The translations under genes were made by a program, and so were the position numbers. A stretch of 64,000 nt of DNA from Bacteroidales bacterium H3. Lineage in GTDB: Bacteria > Bacteroidota > Bacteroidia > Bacteroidales > Muribaculaceae. Position 1 is the stretch's first letter. Every line of letters starts with the position of its first letter. A model generated the notes under the pieces. That model was given only the letters and a program-made list of their open reading frames with translations. It searched no databases and had not been told where the DNA came from. This document shows, in pieces, positions 35,031 to 44,523 of the stretch. The stretch spans positions 31,357 to 95,356 of the forward strand of contig DAAN01000015.1 in NCBI GenBank assembly GCA_001701135.1, read 5' to 3'.

Positions 35031-35881
35031 TCCTCCATCTCAATCTCTGCGGGATGGAACACCACCGACTCCTCGCAGACCGGCGCCGCAAGGAAATATC
35101 CCAGACAGAAACCGCCCGAGAACGTGGCCGGACCGTTGCTGTCGTTGCCCAACGCAACCAGATAGTCGATCATTTCGAGCGACACCGGAGTGACTATGGC
35201 CGTGACCACATCGCCGTCGACCAGACGGTTCTTCTCATCCTCCTCATCGGCATCCATGCGTGTGGTGAACGTGGCACCCTTCACCGTGCCATCCTCCATC
35301 CCCTTGTCGTTGATAAACATCCATTGGTAGCCCTTGCCGTTGCGCAGCAGACGCACCCAGTAGTAGCTCTCCTCGCCGGGAATGTCGGCCAGGCTGATGC
35401 GGAGCGCCGCCACATGGTCGTAGGGCATCTTCACCCACCGGAATTTCATCTCAAGAATCTCGGTGGGCGCCTTCATCAGGCAGTCGGATGTGTAGGTCAC
35501 CCCGTCGCGCAGCACTTTCAGCCGATAGCTGTGGCCCGGTTCGCCCGGCGTAGCGTCGGTGAAATATCCGTCGGCATCGGGAAGCAGAGAGCGCACAGTG
35601 CCGGCGGTGAGATCCTCCACCGTCACCGTGGCGTCGGTGAGCCGGGTGCGGTCCATAGGCTCATCCATCGGGGTGGTGAGCGTCAGAGACACTCTGACAC
35701 CATGCTGGTCGAGGGTGCCCTCGATTACCGTTTTGGGCGGCTCGTAGTGGTACTCGAAATCCAACTCTTTCTCGCAGGAGCACAGCATAGGCACGAGGGT
35801 CGCCACCAGGATTTTCAGCGCCGCGGAACTCCACAGCCGCCACTGACCTCTTTTATCGGATATACTTGGGAGTTTTATCAT
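35027..35881 (-). CDS. DUF4249 lipoprotein
   Basis: 284 residues with a lipoprotein signal (LVATLVPMLCSCEKEL). It has the DUF4249 pattern: KTVIEGTLDQHGVRVSLTLTTPMDEP, DATVTVEDLTAG, YRLKVLRDGVTYTS and a C-terminal FSGGFCLGYFLAA. Family members accompany TonB-dependent receptors and are thought to be surface partners. The gene sits 6 bp after the receptor and overlaps the kinase gene by 4 bp. Confidence 0.88.
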   Translation of the reverse strand: MIKLPSISDKRGQWRLWSSAALKILVATLVPMLCSCEKELDFEYHYEPPKTVIEGTLDQHGVRVSLTLTTPMDEPMDRTRLTDATVTVEDLTAGTVRSLLPDADGYFTDATPGEPGHSYRLKVLRDGVTYTSDCLMKAPTEILEMKFRWVKMPYDHVAALRISLADIPGEESYYWVRLLRNGKGYQWMFINDKGMEDGTVKGATFTTRMDADEEDEKNRLVDGDVVTAIVTPVSLEMIDYLVALGNDSNGPATFSGGFCLGYFLAAPVCEESVVFHPAEIEMEE

Positions 35882-35887
35882 CGTTTG

Positions 35888-37954
35888 TCAGAATTTTATT
35901 GTATAGGATATGGAAGGGATGATGCCGAAAAGCGACTGCTGTACCGCGCGGGTGCCGGATGGTTTCGTGGGATCATCCTCGAAATATACCACAAACGGGC
36001 TGTAATGGCAGTAGGCGTTGAAGATGCCGAATGAGAGCACCGATGTGAACCGCCGGCCGATGCGGGTATAGTTGGCCGACAGATCGAGCCGGTGCGACGG
36101 TGCGGTGAGGTAGCCGTTGCGTTCCGAAAAATAATAGGCCGTGAGCCCGCCCACCTCATATTTCAGGTCGGGCGCCGTGAGCGGATGCCCCGATGAGTAG
36201 GTCCAGGCGGCGCTGAGATTCCATGCATCGCTGAGAGTGTAGAGAGCGACTATGTTCACATTGTGGCGCCGGTCGTTGGCGGCGCGATACCAGCGGCCGC
36301 CATTGATGCCGGAAATGCGTGTCTCCGTTTTGGAGAGGGTGTAGGATATCCAGCCTTTCAGGTGTCCCAGGTTTTTGCGGAGCATCAGTTCAAGTCCGTA
36401 GCCGCGACCTTTGCCCCCGGCGATAATACTCGTGATGTCGATGCGGCTGAACATAGACATGCCGTCGCGATAGTCATAGACATTGCGGATGGTGCGGTAA
36501 TAGATTTCGGCCGACCAGTCCCAGGCTCCCCCGGCTGTCATGCCGGCATAGCCTGCCGACAGCAACCGGCTCCGCTCGGGTTTTATCGAAGCGGACGAGA
36601 GTGCATAGCGGTCCATCGGGAAAGAGGTGGAGGTGGTGCGGATGCCGTGGATATGCTGTGTCGTCACCGAGGCACCGATTTTTAGGTTATGGCACTCGTT
36701 GATGTCGGCTTTGAGCGTCAGTCTCGGCTCTATGTCGAAGTAGGTTTTATGCGAGAAATCGGGCGAGCTTTCGTCGGGCGAACTGAATTCGCTGAAACCG
36801 TCGCCCGTGACTGTGGTAAAGAGCGTGCCTCTGACACCGGCAACCGCCGAAAACATGCCGAATCGGCCTGAATAGTTCACCCACAGGGCGTTCTGCCACC
36901 CGGAGTGGAGGTCGCAGGTGCGCAGCCCGTTGAGAAATCCCTCGCCTGTCATCACTTTTAGCAGCTCGGATCGGAAACCCATGTCGACTGAGTGGCTGTC
37001 GGAGATCCGCCACATGGCTTTGGAGTTGAGCGATCCGGTGAGGATATAGCCTTTCAGACGCTGGTCCACATCCATGATGTCCATGGCGGCATCGGTGTTG
37101 TAGCGCGTCACAGCCGCCGTGGTAGTGAAGCGCCAACTGTCGCCTGCGGTGGCGAGCCATTTCAAGCTGCCGGCGATGTTGCCCCAGTTCATCGACATCA
37201 GCCGCGACACCGCCATATTGTCGCGGGCGAGGAAGAACGAGGCGTCGAGCGAGCTGCCGGGACGCATGTCGTAATGAATCTTGGCGTTGACATCGTAGAA
37301 GTTGAGCACCGTGCCCTTGTATTGGTCGGTGCATTTCAGAAACAGGTCGAAATATGAGCGCCGGGCGGCAACGGCAAAGGTGAGTTTATCCTTCACCACC
37401 GGTCCGCTTGCCGACGCTTTGGCGTTGAGCAGACCTATGGTGCCGCTGAAATTATAGCGCAGGGGATCGCCGTCGCGCATTCTCACATCGAGCACCGACG
37501 ACGACGCGCCGCCGAATTCAGCCGGCACCGGTCCCTTGTGGAGCGTACCCCACCCGATGGCATCGTCGTTGAAAGTGGAGAAAATACCCATCAGGTGCGA
37601 GGGATTGAAGATGGTCATCCCATCGACGGTCACCAGATTCTGATAGGCATTGCCGCCGCGCACTTCGAATCCTCCGGCGCCATCGGCCTCGCCATGCACA
37701 CCCGGAAGGAGTGTGATGGACTTCACTATATCGCGTTCGCCCAAAAGCTGCGGGGCAAGAGCCAGTTTGTCAAGTTCCAGACGCTCGCTGCCGAGTTGAG
37801 CGGCATCCACACGCTGACGCGCCGACTGTGCCGTCACCGTCACTTCGCCCAGCGAATGTTCGGGCGAGGAGGCTTCCGAGCATAGCGCCCCCCGAGCAGA
37901 AACCGGCAAGAATCCCAAACCAAAAACAATAGCACATATTTTAATCGCACTCAT
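35888..37954 (-). CDS. TonB-dependent outer membrane receptor
   Basis: 688 residues: signal peptide (about 1-22), then a plug domain (LGEVTVTAQSARQRVDAAQLG, LLPGVHGEADGAGGFEVRGGNAYQNLVTVDGMTIFNP) and a beta-barrel ending in phenylalanine (SISYTIKF). It lacks the N-terminal carboxypeptidase-like or STN domains that most relatives with DUF4249 partners carry, so it is a short form. The ligand is unknown. First gene of the receptor-DUF4249-kinase-regulator operon; a -7 box (38001-38008) and a copy of the AGAGCTTGTTTAA element precede it. Confidence 0.9.
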   Translation of the reverse strand: MSAIKICAIVFGLGFLPVSARGALCSEASSPEHSLGEVTVTAQSARQRVDAAQLGSERLELDKLALAPQLLGERDIVKSITLLPGVHGEADGAGGFEVRGGNAYQNLVTVDGMTIFNPSHLMGIFSTFNDDAIGWGTLHKGPVPAEFGGASSSVLDVRMRDGDPLRYNFSGTIGLLNAKASASGPVVKDKLTFAVAARRSYFDLFLKCTDQYKGTVLNFYDVNAKIHYDMRPGSSLDASFFLARDNMAVSRLMSMNWGNIAGSLKWLATAGDSWRFTTTAAVTRYNTDAAMDIMDVDQRLKGYILTGSLNSKAMWRISDSHSVDMGFRSELLKVMTGEGFLNGLRTCDLHSGWQNALWVNYSGRFGMFSAVAGVRGTLFTTVTGDGFSEFSSPDESSPDFSHKTYFDIEPRLTLKADINECHNLKIGASVTTQHIHGIRTTSTSFPMDRYALSSASIKPERSRLLSAGYAGMTAGGAWDWSAEIYYRTIRNVYDYRDGMSMFSRIDITSIIAGGKGRGYGLELMLRKNLGHLKGWISYTLSKTETRISGINGGRWYRAANDRRHNVNIVALYTLSDAWNLSAAWTYSSGHPLTAPDLKYEVGGLTAYYFSERNGYLTAPSHRLDLSANYTRIGRRFTSVLSFGIFNAYCHYSPFVVYFEDDPTKPSGTRAVQQSLFGIIPSISYTIKF

Positions 37955-37980
37955 TATTTAATTGCACACATTTATGATTT

Positions 37981-37993
37981 AGAGCTTGTTTAA
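37981..37993 (+). repeat. Copy 2 of AGAGCTTGTTTAA intergenic element (core only)
   Basis: Falls just downstream of the -7 box of the receptor operon, in the mRNA leader, where the coding strand reads TTAAACAAGCTCT. Confidence 0.7.
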
Positions 37994-38000
37994 TACCGTG

Positions 38001-38008
38001 CAAAGTTA
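38001..38008 (-). promoter_or_regulatory. -7 box of the TonB receptor operon
   Basis: TAACTTTG on the minus strand, 46 bp before the start codon; no good TTTG at the expected -33 spacing, so strength may be low or regulated. Confidence 0.45.
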
Positions 38009-38112
38009 CAAAACTCTCCGACTACTCCACCGAAATGTAGATATAATCCCCCGTTTCCGCGACCAACACCCCCCATTTGTCTCCCCCGCATCTCAAAGAG
38101 GCGTATATACGG

Positions 38113-38149
38113 AAAAGCACCCGCTGTGCCTCCGGGGCGCAACGGGTGC
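38113..38149 (-). terminator. pckA terminator
   Basis: Minus-strand GC-rich hairpin (outer arms GCACCCG 38143-38149 and CGGGTGC 38117-38123) followed by TTTT, 57 bp past the pckA stop. Confidence 0.7.
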
Positions 38150-38205
38150 CTGAATTATGTGTCACTGCATGTGCAGCGGATGATTACTTCTTTAGAAGCT
38201 GTTTA

Positions 38206-39855
<1,650 letters not shown>

Positions 39856-40168
39856 GATCGTAGAAAAAATATGTTGGGTAAATTTGAATTGTCTGCTCTA
39901 TATCGGGTGCAAAGGTACGCAATTTTTTCTGAAAAGCTACACGTTTAAGGAAATTTTTCTTTAATCGCGTCATCGCCCCGCCGAGAGCATAGCTCCGGTA
40001 TATATACAACACCTTCGGGATGATTAAAGATGTTGAACCGACAGTTAAATTTCGTTAAATACCATCCCCGCAACAGCCGTTTCGCGCGAAAAAGCCTAAT
40101 TTTGCAGACGATACTGGATAAATAAAGTGTCACGACACTATCTATAAACTTTAATCGATTAAAATAAA
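39856..40168. other. Intergenic region with divergent promoter elements
   Basis: 313 bp without a gene. It holds the pckA -7 box TACCTTTG on the minus strand (39910-39917) and the ferredoxin -7 box TAATTTTG on the plus strand (40097-40104). Neither has a clear -33 partner. I see no structured RNA or repeat in it. Confidence 0.5.
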
Positions 40169-40339
40169 ATGGCTTACGTTATCACCGACAAGTGTGTCGC
40201 CTGCGGCACCTGTCTCCCCAACTGCCCCGTAGAGGCTATTTCAGAAGGTGAAATCTACCACATCGATCCCGACACCTGCATCGAATGCGGCACCTGCGCA
40301 GAAGTTTGCCCCTCCGAAGCAATCATCCCCGGCGAATAA
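40169..40339 (+). CDS. 2[4Fe-4S] ferredoxin
   Basis: 56 residues, MAYVITDKCVACGTC at the start. Two canonical cluster motifs are present (CVACGTCLPNCP and CIECGTCAEVCP), as in clostridial-type ferredoxins that carry electrons for pyruvate:ferredoxin oxidoreductase and similar enzymes. It has its own -7 box and a strong terminator, so it is a single-gene unit. The small size makes it easy to miss. Confidence 0.95.
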   Translation: MAYVITDKCVACGTCLPNCPVEAISEGEIYHIDPDTCIECGTCAEVCPSEAIIPGE

Positions 40340-40391
40340 TCTCCGGAACCACAAACTTGTTTACGATTAAACAAGTCCTACAATAACAAAG

Positions 40392-40425
40392 GCGCTGTGT
40401 CAAAATGCTTGACACAGCGCTTTTT
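40392..40425. terminator. Ferredoxin terminator, usable from both sides
   Basis: GCGCTGTGTCAA (40392-40403) and its complement TTGACACAGCGC (40409-40420), then TTTTT. It lies between the convergent ferredoxin and NapH-like operons. Confidence 0.88.
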
Positions 40426-40446
40426 CTATCCGGATGGGAGGGTGAA

Positions 40447-40656
40447 TCAGCGGGTTGCCTGATTTGTCAGAGCTTGCTCCTGATTTGTCATAGCTTTCTT
40501 AGGACAAGAGCGGACGCATTTGCCACACTCTATACATTTGTCGTGGTCTACAGTCGGGTAGCCGTCGCGCCCTTGGGCGATTGCTCCGACTGGGCACAGT
40601 TTTATGAGGGGACACACATGGTCATGCGGGCAAAGATTTTTGTTCAGAACTATCAT
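40447..40656 (-). CDS. Small 4Fe-4S ferredoxin-like protein
   Basis: 69 residues. The C-terminal half has a standard cluster motif (CIECGKCVRSCP). The N-terminal half has a looser cysteine set (LCPHDHVCPLIKLCPVGAI), so a second, non-standard cluster is possible. Its start lies inside the end of the NapH-like gene (35-bp overlap), which implies translational coupling and a joint electron-transfer role. Confidence 0.85.
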   Translation of the reverse strand: MIVLNKNLCPHDHVCPLIKLCPVGAIAQGRDGYPTVDHDKCIECGKCVRSCPKKAMTNQEQALTNQATR

Positions 40657-41347
40657 ATGATATCTTGTTAGGTTTGATTTTTACGACCTTGAGGGGACAT
40701 GATGCAACGCATTTGCCACATTTAATGCAATCGGGGTGAAGATAGCCGGCATGGTTGCCGCGGCTTTCATAGGGAGCAATCTGCATGGGGCACGCTCTGG
40801 CGCAGTTCTTACACTTGGTAGTGCAGGACGAAGCTACATTCACGCTTGTGAAAGCCGCCGGGAAAGGAGCTTTGCGGGGTGTGACCCACGATGACAGTGT
40901 ACCCATAGGACAGAACGAGCACCAGGTGCGCGGCGCGTAAATAAACGACAGAGTGACGCCGACAATGGTGGTGATCAATATGATGTTCCAGAACACACGC
41001 CCCATGGCATTCCAGTCGCCCCATGCAAAATACATCTGAACACCAAACATCGTAAAGATGAACAGTACCATAAACAGCCTGAATCCGAATGTCCTTACAA
41101 AAGCCGGTATGGGACGGTGAGGTGAATATTTCGCAAGGAGCCGGTCATACATATTTCCCCGGGGGCATGCGTTGCCGCACCACCACCGTCCGCGGCTGAC
41201 GGCAAAGGCAACCGGCGCGATCATGCACACAAGAGCCAGCAATCCGATGACAGGAAAGAAGAAACCTATGGCAAGATAAACCAGCAGAATCCAATATAGC
41301 GGCAGGCTCTTCGTGGGGTAATATCTGTGAAATCTTTTCTGTGACAT
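40622..41347 (-). CDS. NapH-like membrane 4Fe-4S protein
   Basis: 241 residues. Four or so membrane helices carry the cytoplasmic CGNACPRG (about 57) and CSFCPMG (about 145) motifs, followed by two ferredoxin clusters (CTTKCKNCARACP, CIKCGKCVASCP). This is the NapH/CcoG-like polyferredoxin layout, which moves electrons between quinol or ferredoxin pools and a partner enzyme. The partner is not encoded nearby. It is divergent from oxyR, so redox-responsive expression is plausible. Confidence 0.85.
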   Translation of the reverse strand: MSQKRFHRYYPTKSLPLYWILLVYLAIGFFFPVIGLLALVCMIAPVAFAVSRGRWWCGNACPRGNMYDRLLAKYSPHRPIPAFVRTFGFRLFMVLFIFTMFGVQMYFAWGDWNAMGRVFWNIILITTIVGVTLSFIYAPRTWCSFCPMGTLSSWVTPRKAPFPAAFTSVNVASSCTTKCKNCARACPMQIAPYESRGNHAGYLHPDCIKCGKCVASCPLKVVKIKPNKISYDSSEQKSLPA

Positions 41348-41401
41348 TTGACAAGTGACTGTTCAAAAATTTTTTATCCGATCTATTTGATTTTCCTGCT
41401 G

Positions 41402-41432
41402 CAAAATTACCTATAGGATAATAGACCGACAA
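41402..41432 (-). promoter_or_regulatory. Promoter of the NapH-like operon
   Basis: Minus-strand TTGT (41429-41432), 19 bp, TAATTTTG (41402-41409). The spacer contains the palindrome-like CCTATAGG and ATAG sequence shared with the oxyR promoter region. Confidence 0.55.
41410..41425. promoter_or_regulatory. Possible OxyR operator in the divergent promoter
   Basis: CCTATAGGATAATAGA lies between the two divergent -7 boxes. It contains ATAG/CTAT elements like those in known OxyR sites, but the spacing does not match the full consensus, so this is only a suggestion. Confidence 0.3.
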
Positions 41433-41443
41433 CAGAATTTAAT

Positions 41444-41451
41444 TATCTTTG
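41444..41451 (+). promoter_or_regulatory. -7 box of oxyR
   Basis: TATCTTTG, 17 bp before the oxyR ATG. Confidence 0.55.
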
Positions 41452-41468
41452 CATCGAATTTATTTATC

Positions 41469-42368
41469 ATGACACTACAGCAATTAAGATACATTGTAGC
41501 AATCGACCGCTACCGCAATTTTGCACGGGCTGCCGCCGAACTCGACGTCACGCAGCCCACTCTCAGCGCATTACTTGTAAAGCTTGAAGATGAGCTCGGC
41601 GTAAGGCTTTTTGAACGGAACAACAAAAGCGTACGCCCCACGGCAATCGGCGAGACGGTCATCCGGCAGGCCGAAGCTGTACTGAACAGTGCAGCCAGGA
41701 TTGAAGAGACGGTTGCCGAGCAAAAGGGAGAGGTAAGCGGCCCGCTTTCAATAGGGGTTGGCCCCACAATAGCGCCATATCTTATGCCCCGCTTCATAAA
41801 GGGATACACAGGCAGCTATCCCCACGTCAAGCTTACAGTAAACGAAATGAAAGGCGAAGCTATCGTTGAAGCCCTGAGACTCGGCAAGATAGACCTTGGC
41901 ATTGCCGTCAGCGGGCTGGCCGCTCCGGAGATAGAGGAAAAGCACTTCTACAGCGAACCGTTTCATGTGTATATGGCCAAGGACTGCCTTATTAAAATAA
42001 AAGCCTTCAATCCGGCCGACCTGGTGCATGAAAAAATGTGGATAATGAAAGAATCGCAGTGTATGCGGGAGAGCGCATTCAGCTTCTGCAAATCAAGAAG
42101 CATCGGACGCCATATCTATGAAGCCGGCAGCATCGACACCCTGATAAGGATTGTCGACATCAACGGAGGTTTCACCATCATACCCGAAATGCATCTCCAG
42201 TTTCTCACCCCCGAACAGCGGGAAAACGTTCGACCCATCGAGGGCGACTTCGTCTCAAAACGCAGCGTCTCGATCTACACACGCAAAGATTTCATCCGGC
42301 ACCGCACATTAGAGACCGTGCTTCAAACCCTCCGATCCTTTATCCCCCGCAAAATGATAGTCATTTGA
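41469..42368 (+). CDS. oxyR: OxyR, hydrogen peroxide-sensing LysR-type regulator
   Basis: 299 residues: N-terminal helix-turn-helix (MTLQQLRYIVAIDRYRNFARAAAELDVTQPTLSALL) and an effector domain. The two redox cysteines are present as CMRESAFSFC (Cys198 and Cys207), spaced nine apart exactly as Cys199/Cys208 in E. coli OxyR. This supports OxyR over a general LysR regulator. It probably controls its own and the divergent iron-sulfur operon. Its last 8 bp overlap the end of the convergent AbiEii gene. Confidence 0.92.
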   Translation: MTLQQLRYIVAIDRYRNFARAAAELDVTQPTLSALLVKLEDELGVRLFERNNKSVRPTAIGETVIRQAEAVLNSAARIEETVAEQKGEVSGPLSIGVGPTIAPYLMPRFIKGYTGSYPHVKLTVNEMKGEAIVEALRLGKIDLGIAVSGLAAPEIEEKHFYSEPFHVYMAKDCLIKIKAFNPADLVHEKMWIMKESQCMRESAFSFCKSRSIGRHIYEAGSIDTLIRIVDINGGFTIIPEMHLQFLTPEQRENVRPIEGDFVSKRSVSIYTRKDFIRHRTLETVLQTLRSFIPRKMIVI

Positions 42369-43152
42369 GTTTTACCAAAAGCTCTCTTTGAACAAGATTA
42401 TAGGCTGTATCTGCATTGAAATCCAACTCGGGGCGAAGCAGCATTGCGGTATCACCAAGAAACTCGCTGTCGATCATCTTCTCTTCCATATTGAGCAGAA
42501 ACTGCTTTTTTGTAGGAGGTTGAGCCACACTGAATCCGATATAGCGGTTGTAGCAACGTATTATCTCATCGGTGTCTATATTCGCCTTGGTCAATGCCAC
42601 ATATAGGTCGAATAAATCTCGACCTTTCCTTCGCTGATACAAGGCTCTTAACTTAGTGCCGAGTAATTCGTTGAGTTTATAAGTCGTGATTTCACACTTC
42701 CCGGAGAACCATGAGTTGTCGACCTCAAACGGGACTTTGACCAAACCGAGTTCATTGAAGTGCTCAAAGCAGTTTATTTCAATCTTCAGGCGGACAGGCA
42801 CAACCGGAGGAATCTCTGATTCCAGCCGAAAGAGCATGGTATTATTATAGCGTTTCTGCTTGGTAACACGGTTGGGCAAGAATTCCAGAACTTCTCCGAG
42901 GCGATACATTATAGGTTTAATCGGTCCCGCGGTGATTTGTACGAGATCAATATCCTCGCTGTACCTGGGCTGTGGACTGAGATATAGCTTATGCAGGGCC
43001 GTTCCGCCGCGAAAAGCAAGTTGCGAAGCGAGGAAGTCATCACTGAAAATCGCCACAAGAGCACGTGAGATAATCAAGTCCTGCTCCACCATAGCCTTGT
43101 CTTGCCATGGAAGGAATTCATTCCATTCCAAAATTGATTCTCTTGGTATCAT
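42361..43152 (-). CDS. AbiEii-type nucleotidyltransferase toxin
   Basis: 263 residues. The nucleotidyltransferase core is visible as FRGGTALHKLYL (GG/S motif, about 49) and YSEDIDLVQI (DxD, about 65-70), with the downstream KLNELLGTKLRALYQRRKGRDLFDLY motif typical of AbiEii/AbiGii. In characterised type IV systems the toxin modifies tRNA acceptor stems and aborts phage infection. It overlaps the antitoxin gene by 4 bp. AT-rich relative to the chromosome; its last 8 bp overlap oxyR. Confidence 0.93.
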   Translation of the reverse strand: MIPRESILEWNEFLPWQDKAMVEQDLIISRALVAIFSDDFLASQLAFRGGTALHKLYLSPQPRYSEDIDLVQITAGPIKPIMYRLGEVLEFLPNRVTKQKRYNNTMLFRLESEIPPVVPVRLKIEINCFEHFNELGLVKVPFEVDNSWFSGKCEITTYKLNELLGTKLRALYQRRKGRDLFDLYVALTKANIDTDEIIRCYNRYIGFSVAQPPTKKQFLLNMEEKMIDSEFLGDTAMLLRPELDFNADTAYNLVQRELLVKLK

Positions 43153-43952
43153 ATATCATCAGGTTCTATTTCGACGTTTACATATACTCGCCATCGCTTG
43201 TTGGCAAATTCCTTATCGCGCTTATGACTATTGCTTAGAAAACAATATTGAATCTTGTTTCTATATTTAGTCATTTCACGATAGATAACATCTGCCTGCA
43301 CCTTATCTTCAAGTATAATATCCACAATATATCCAAGCCGCTGAATGGTGGGGAGCGTTGTGTAAGAAAATAGTTCCTTTGAGGCTCCATTGAATTCCGT
43401 ATTCTCCAGAAGCTCTGAAAGCACTGTCGCAGCTCGTGACAATCCACCGATATGTTGTTCAAACTGAACTAAATCCAAGGCTGTCAATTCTGCGTTGGAA
43501 TATTTAACCGAAGATGTCTCAGTGTTTTTTTCAAGGAGAAATTTTTCCGGGATAGACTGCCTATAGAACCATAGCAATAAATTATTCCTGTTTTTAGACC
43601 GTTGGAATTTGGGAGGAACTGTCATTACCGAGAATTGTTGCGGCCTCTGATGCGCCGCACCCCAGAAGACTGCGGCGCTCAACAATCCGACATAGTAAGG
43701 TTTTCCGCAATATGTCATTAACTGATTTACATAATAGGATGGAGGCAGCACTCCATGGAGCGCGTACTGCGATGGTATCACGCAATAAAACCCCTTTGCC
43801 GGCAGTGCCAATAATTTTCGACTTACCAGACGACTGAGGGAATTGGCAATAGTCTTATCAGATGACATGGGAAATGCTTCTCTTACTTCAGTGAAAGAGA
43901 AGCATGGTTTACCGGTCATATCACGATGACGTACCCAATCAGCAATGGTCAT
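43149..43952 (-). CDS. AbiEi-type antitoxin, transcriptional autoregulator
   Basis: 267 residues. An N-terminal winged helix (about 1-60; SDKTIANSLSRLVSRKLLALPAKGFYCVIP) precedes the AbiEi core (YYVGLLSAAVFWGAAHQRPQQFSVM). Known AbiEi proteins repress their own promoter and counteract AbiEii. First gene of the two-gene operon, with a -7 box only 17 bp from its ATG. Base composition is clearly lower in GC than the neighbours. Confidence 0.92.
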   Translation of the reverse strand: MTIADWVRHRDMTGKPCFSFTEVREAFPMSSDKTIANSLSRLVSRKLLALPAKGFYCVIPSQYALHGVLPPSYYVNQLMTYCGKPYYVGLLSAAVFWGAAHQRPQQFSVMTVPPKFQRSKNRNNLLLWFYRQSIPEKFLLEKNTETSSVKYSNAELTALDLVQFEQHIGGLSRAATVLSELLENTEFNGASKELFSYTTLPTIQRLGYIVDIILEDKVQADVIYREMTKYRNKIQYCFLSNSHKRDKEFANKRWRVYVNVEIEPDDI

Positions 43953-43968
43953 ATTCCTAATTTTGATG

Positions 43969-44000
43969 CAAAGATAATCATTTTATTGGGAACTTTGCAA
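43969..44000 (-). promoter_or_regulatory. abiE promoter
   Basis: Minus-strand TTGC (43997-44000), 20 bp, TATCTTTG (43969-43976), close to the start of the antitoxin gene. Confidence 0.55.
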
Positions 44001-44085
44001 CTTTTTAAGTTCTTTTCTACCACATATCGCGGTCCTTCTTCGACACCCTCCTCTTTTTGATTTAGAGGCGCAGCATTGGGAAAGG

Positions 44086-44117
44086 TTTGGCGGTTAGGGA
44101 GATTTTGTTTAACTTTG
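44086..44117 (+). promoter_or_regulatory. Promoter of the cobalamin riboswitch transcript
   Basis: TTTG (44086-44089), 20 bp, TAACTTTG (44110-44117): a full consensus promoter directly ahead of the riboswitch. Confidence 0.8.
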
Positions 44118-44127
44118 CGGGCAGATT

Positions 44128-44360
44128 ACGGAGGTGTCTGCCGCGCCGCGAAAGAGACGGCGCAAGGGAACGGGGTGAGAATCCCCGACAGACGCGCTGC
44201 TGTGTTGCTCCGACGCAATGCTGTCATCCATATCAGGCGGTAATTCACCGCTGAAATCCGACAGCATTGCCGAGAACAGGCACCCGATATGCCACTGGCC
44301 TAAGATGGCCGGGAAGGCGGGTGCAGGAAATGGAGCTGAGTCAGAAGACCTGCATCTCCG
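44128..44360 (+). ncRNA. Cobalamin (B12) riboswitch
   Basis: The conserved aptamer pieces occur in order: GGTGTCTG (44133-44140), AAGGGAACGGGGTGAGAATC (44164-44183) with CCCGACAG after it, GCTGCTGTG (44196-44204), the B12-box GCCACTG (44291-44297), GGGAAGGCGGG (44311-44321) and GAGTCAGAAGACCTGC (44338-44353). Such elements shut off downstream expression when adenosylcobalamin or other corrinoids bind. About 160 nt lie between it and the start codon at 44524, room for an expression platform. Confidence 0.95.
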
Positions 44361-44523
44361 CACATATCTTCATCGAAGCTACGCGACAACGCTCAGGAAG
44401 ACTTCCCCGCCGTCAAAACCATTGCTTTTGCGGAGGTGCAGCCCGCATAGGACTCTCTGCGTGCGCCGCCGTGGTTTCATGAAGTTTAATTGTTGGAATT
44501 TTCAACCAATCAATAAAAACTTT

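Noticed and set aside
40354..40376. ACTTGTTTA/TAAACAAGT hairpin after the ferredoxin gene as another copy of the interspersed element
   Set aside because: Only part of the core matches and it forms its own stem; the similarity may be chance.
44218..44523. Open frame continuing upstream of the 844-residue protein through the riboswitch
   Set aside because: The segment is the B12 aptamer and its expression platform; the signal peptide starts cleanly at the ATG at 44524.
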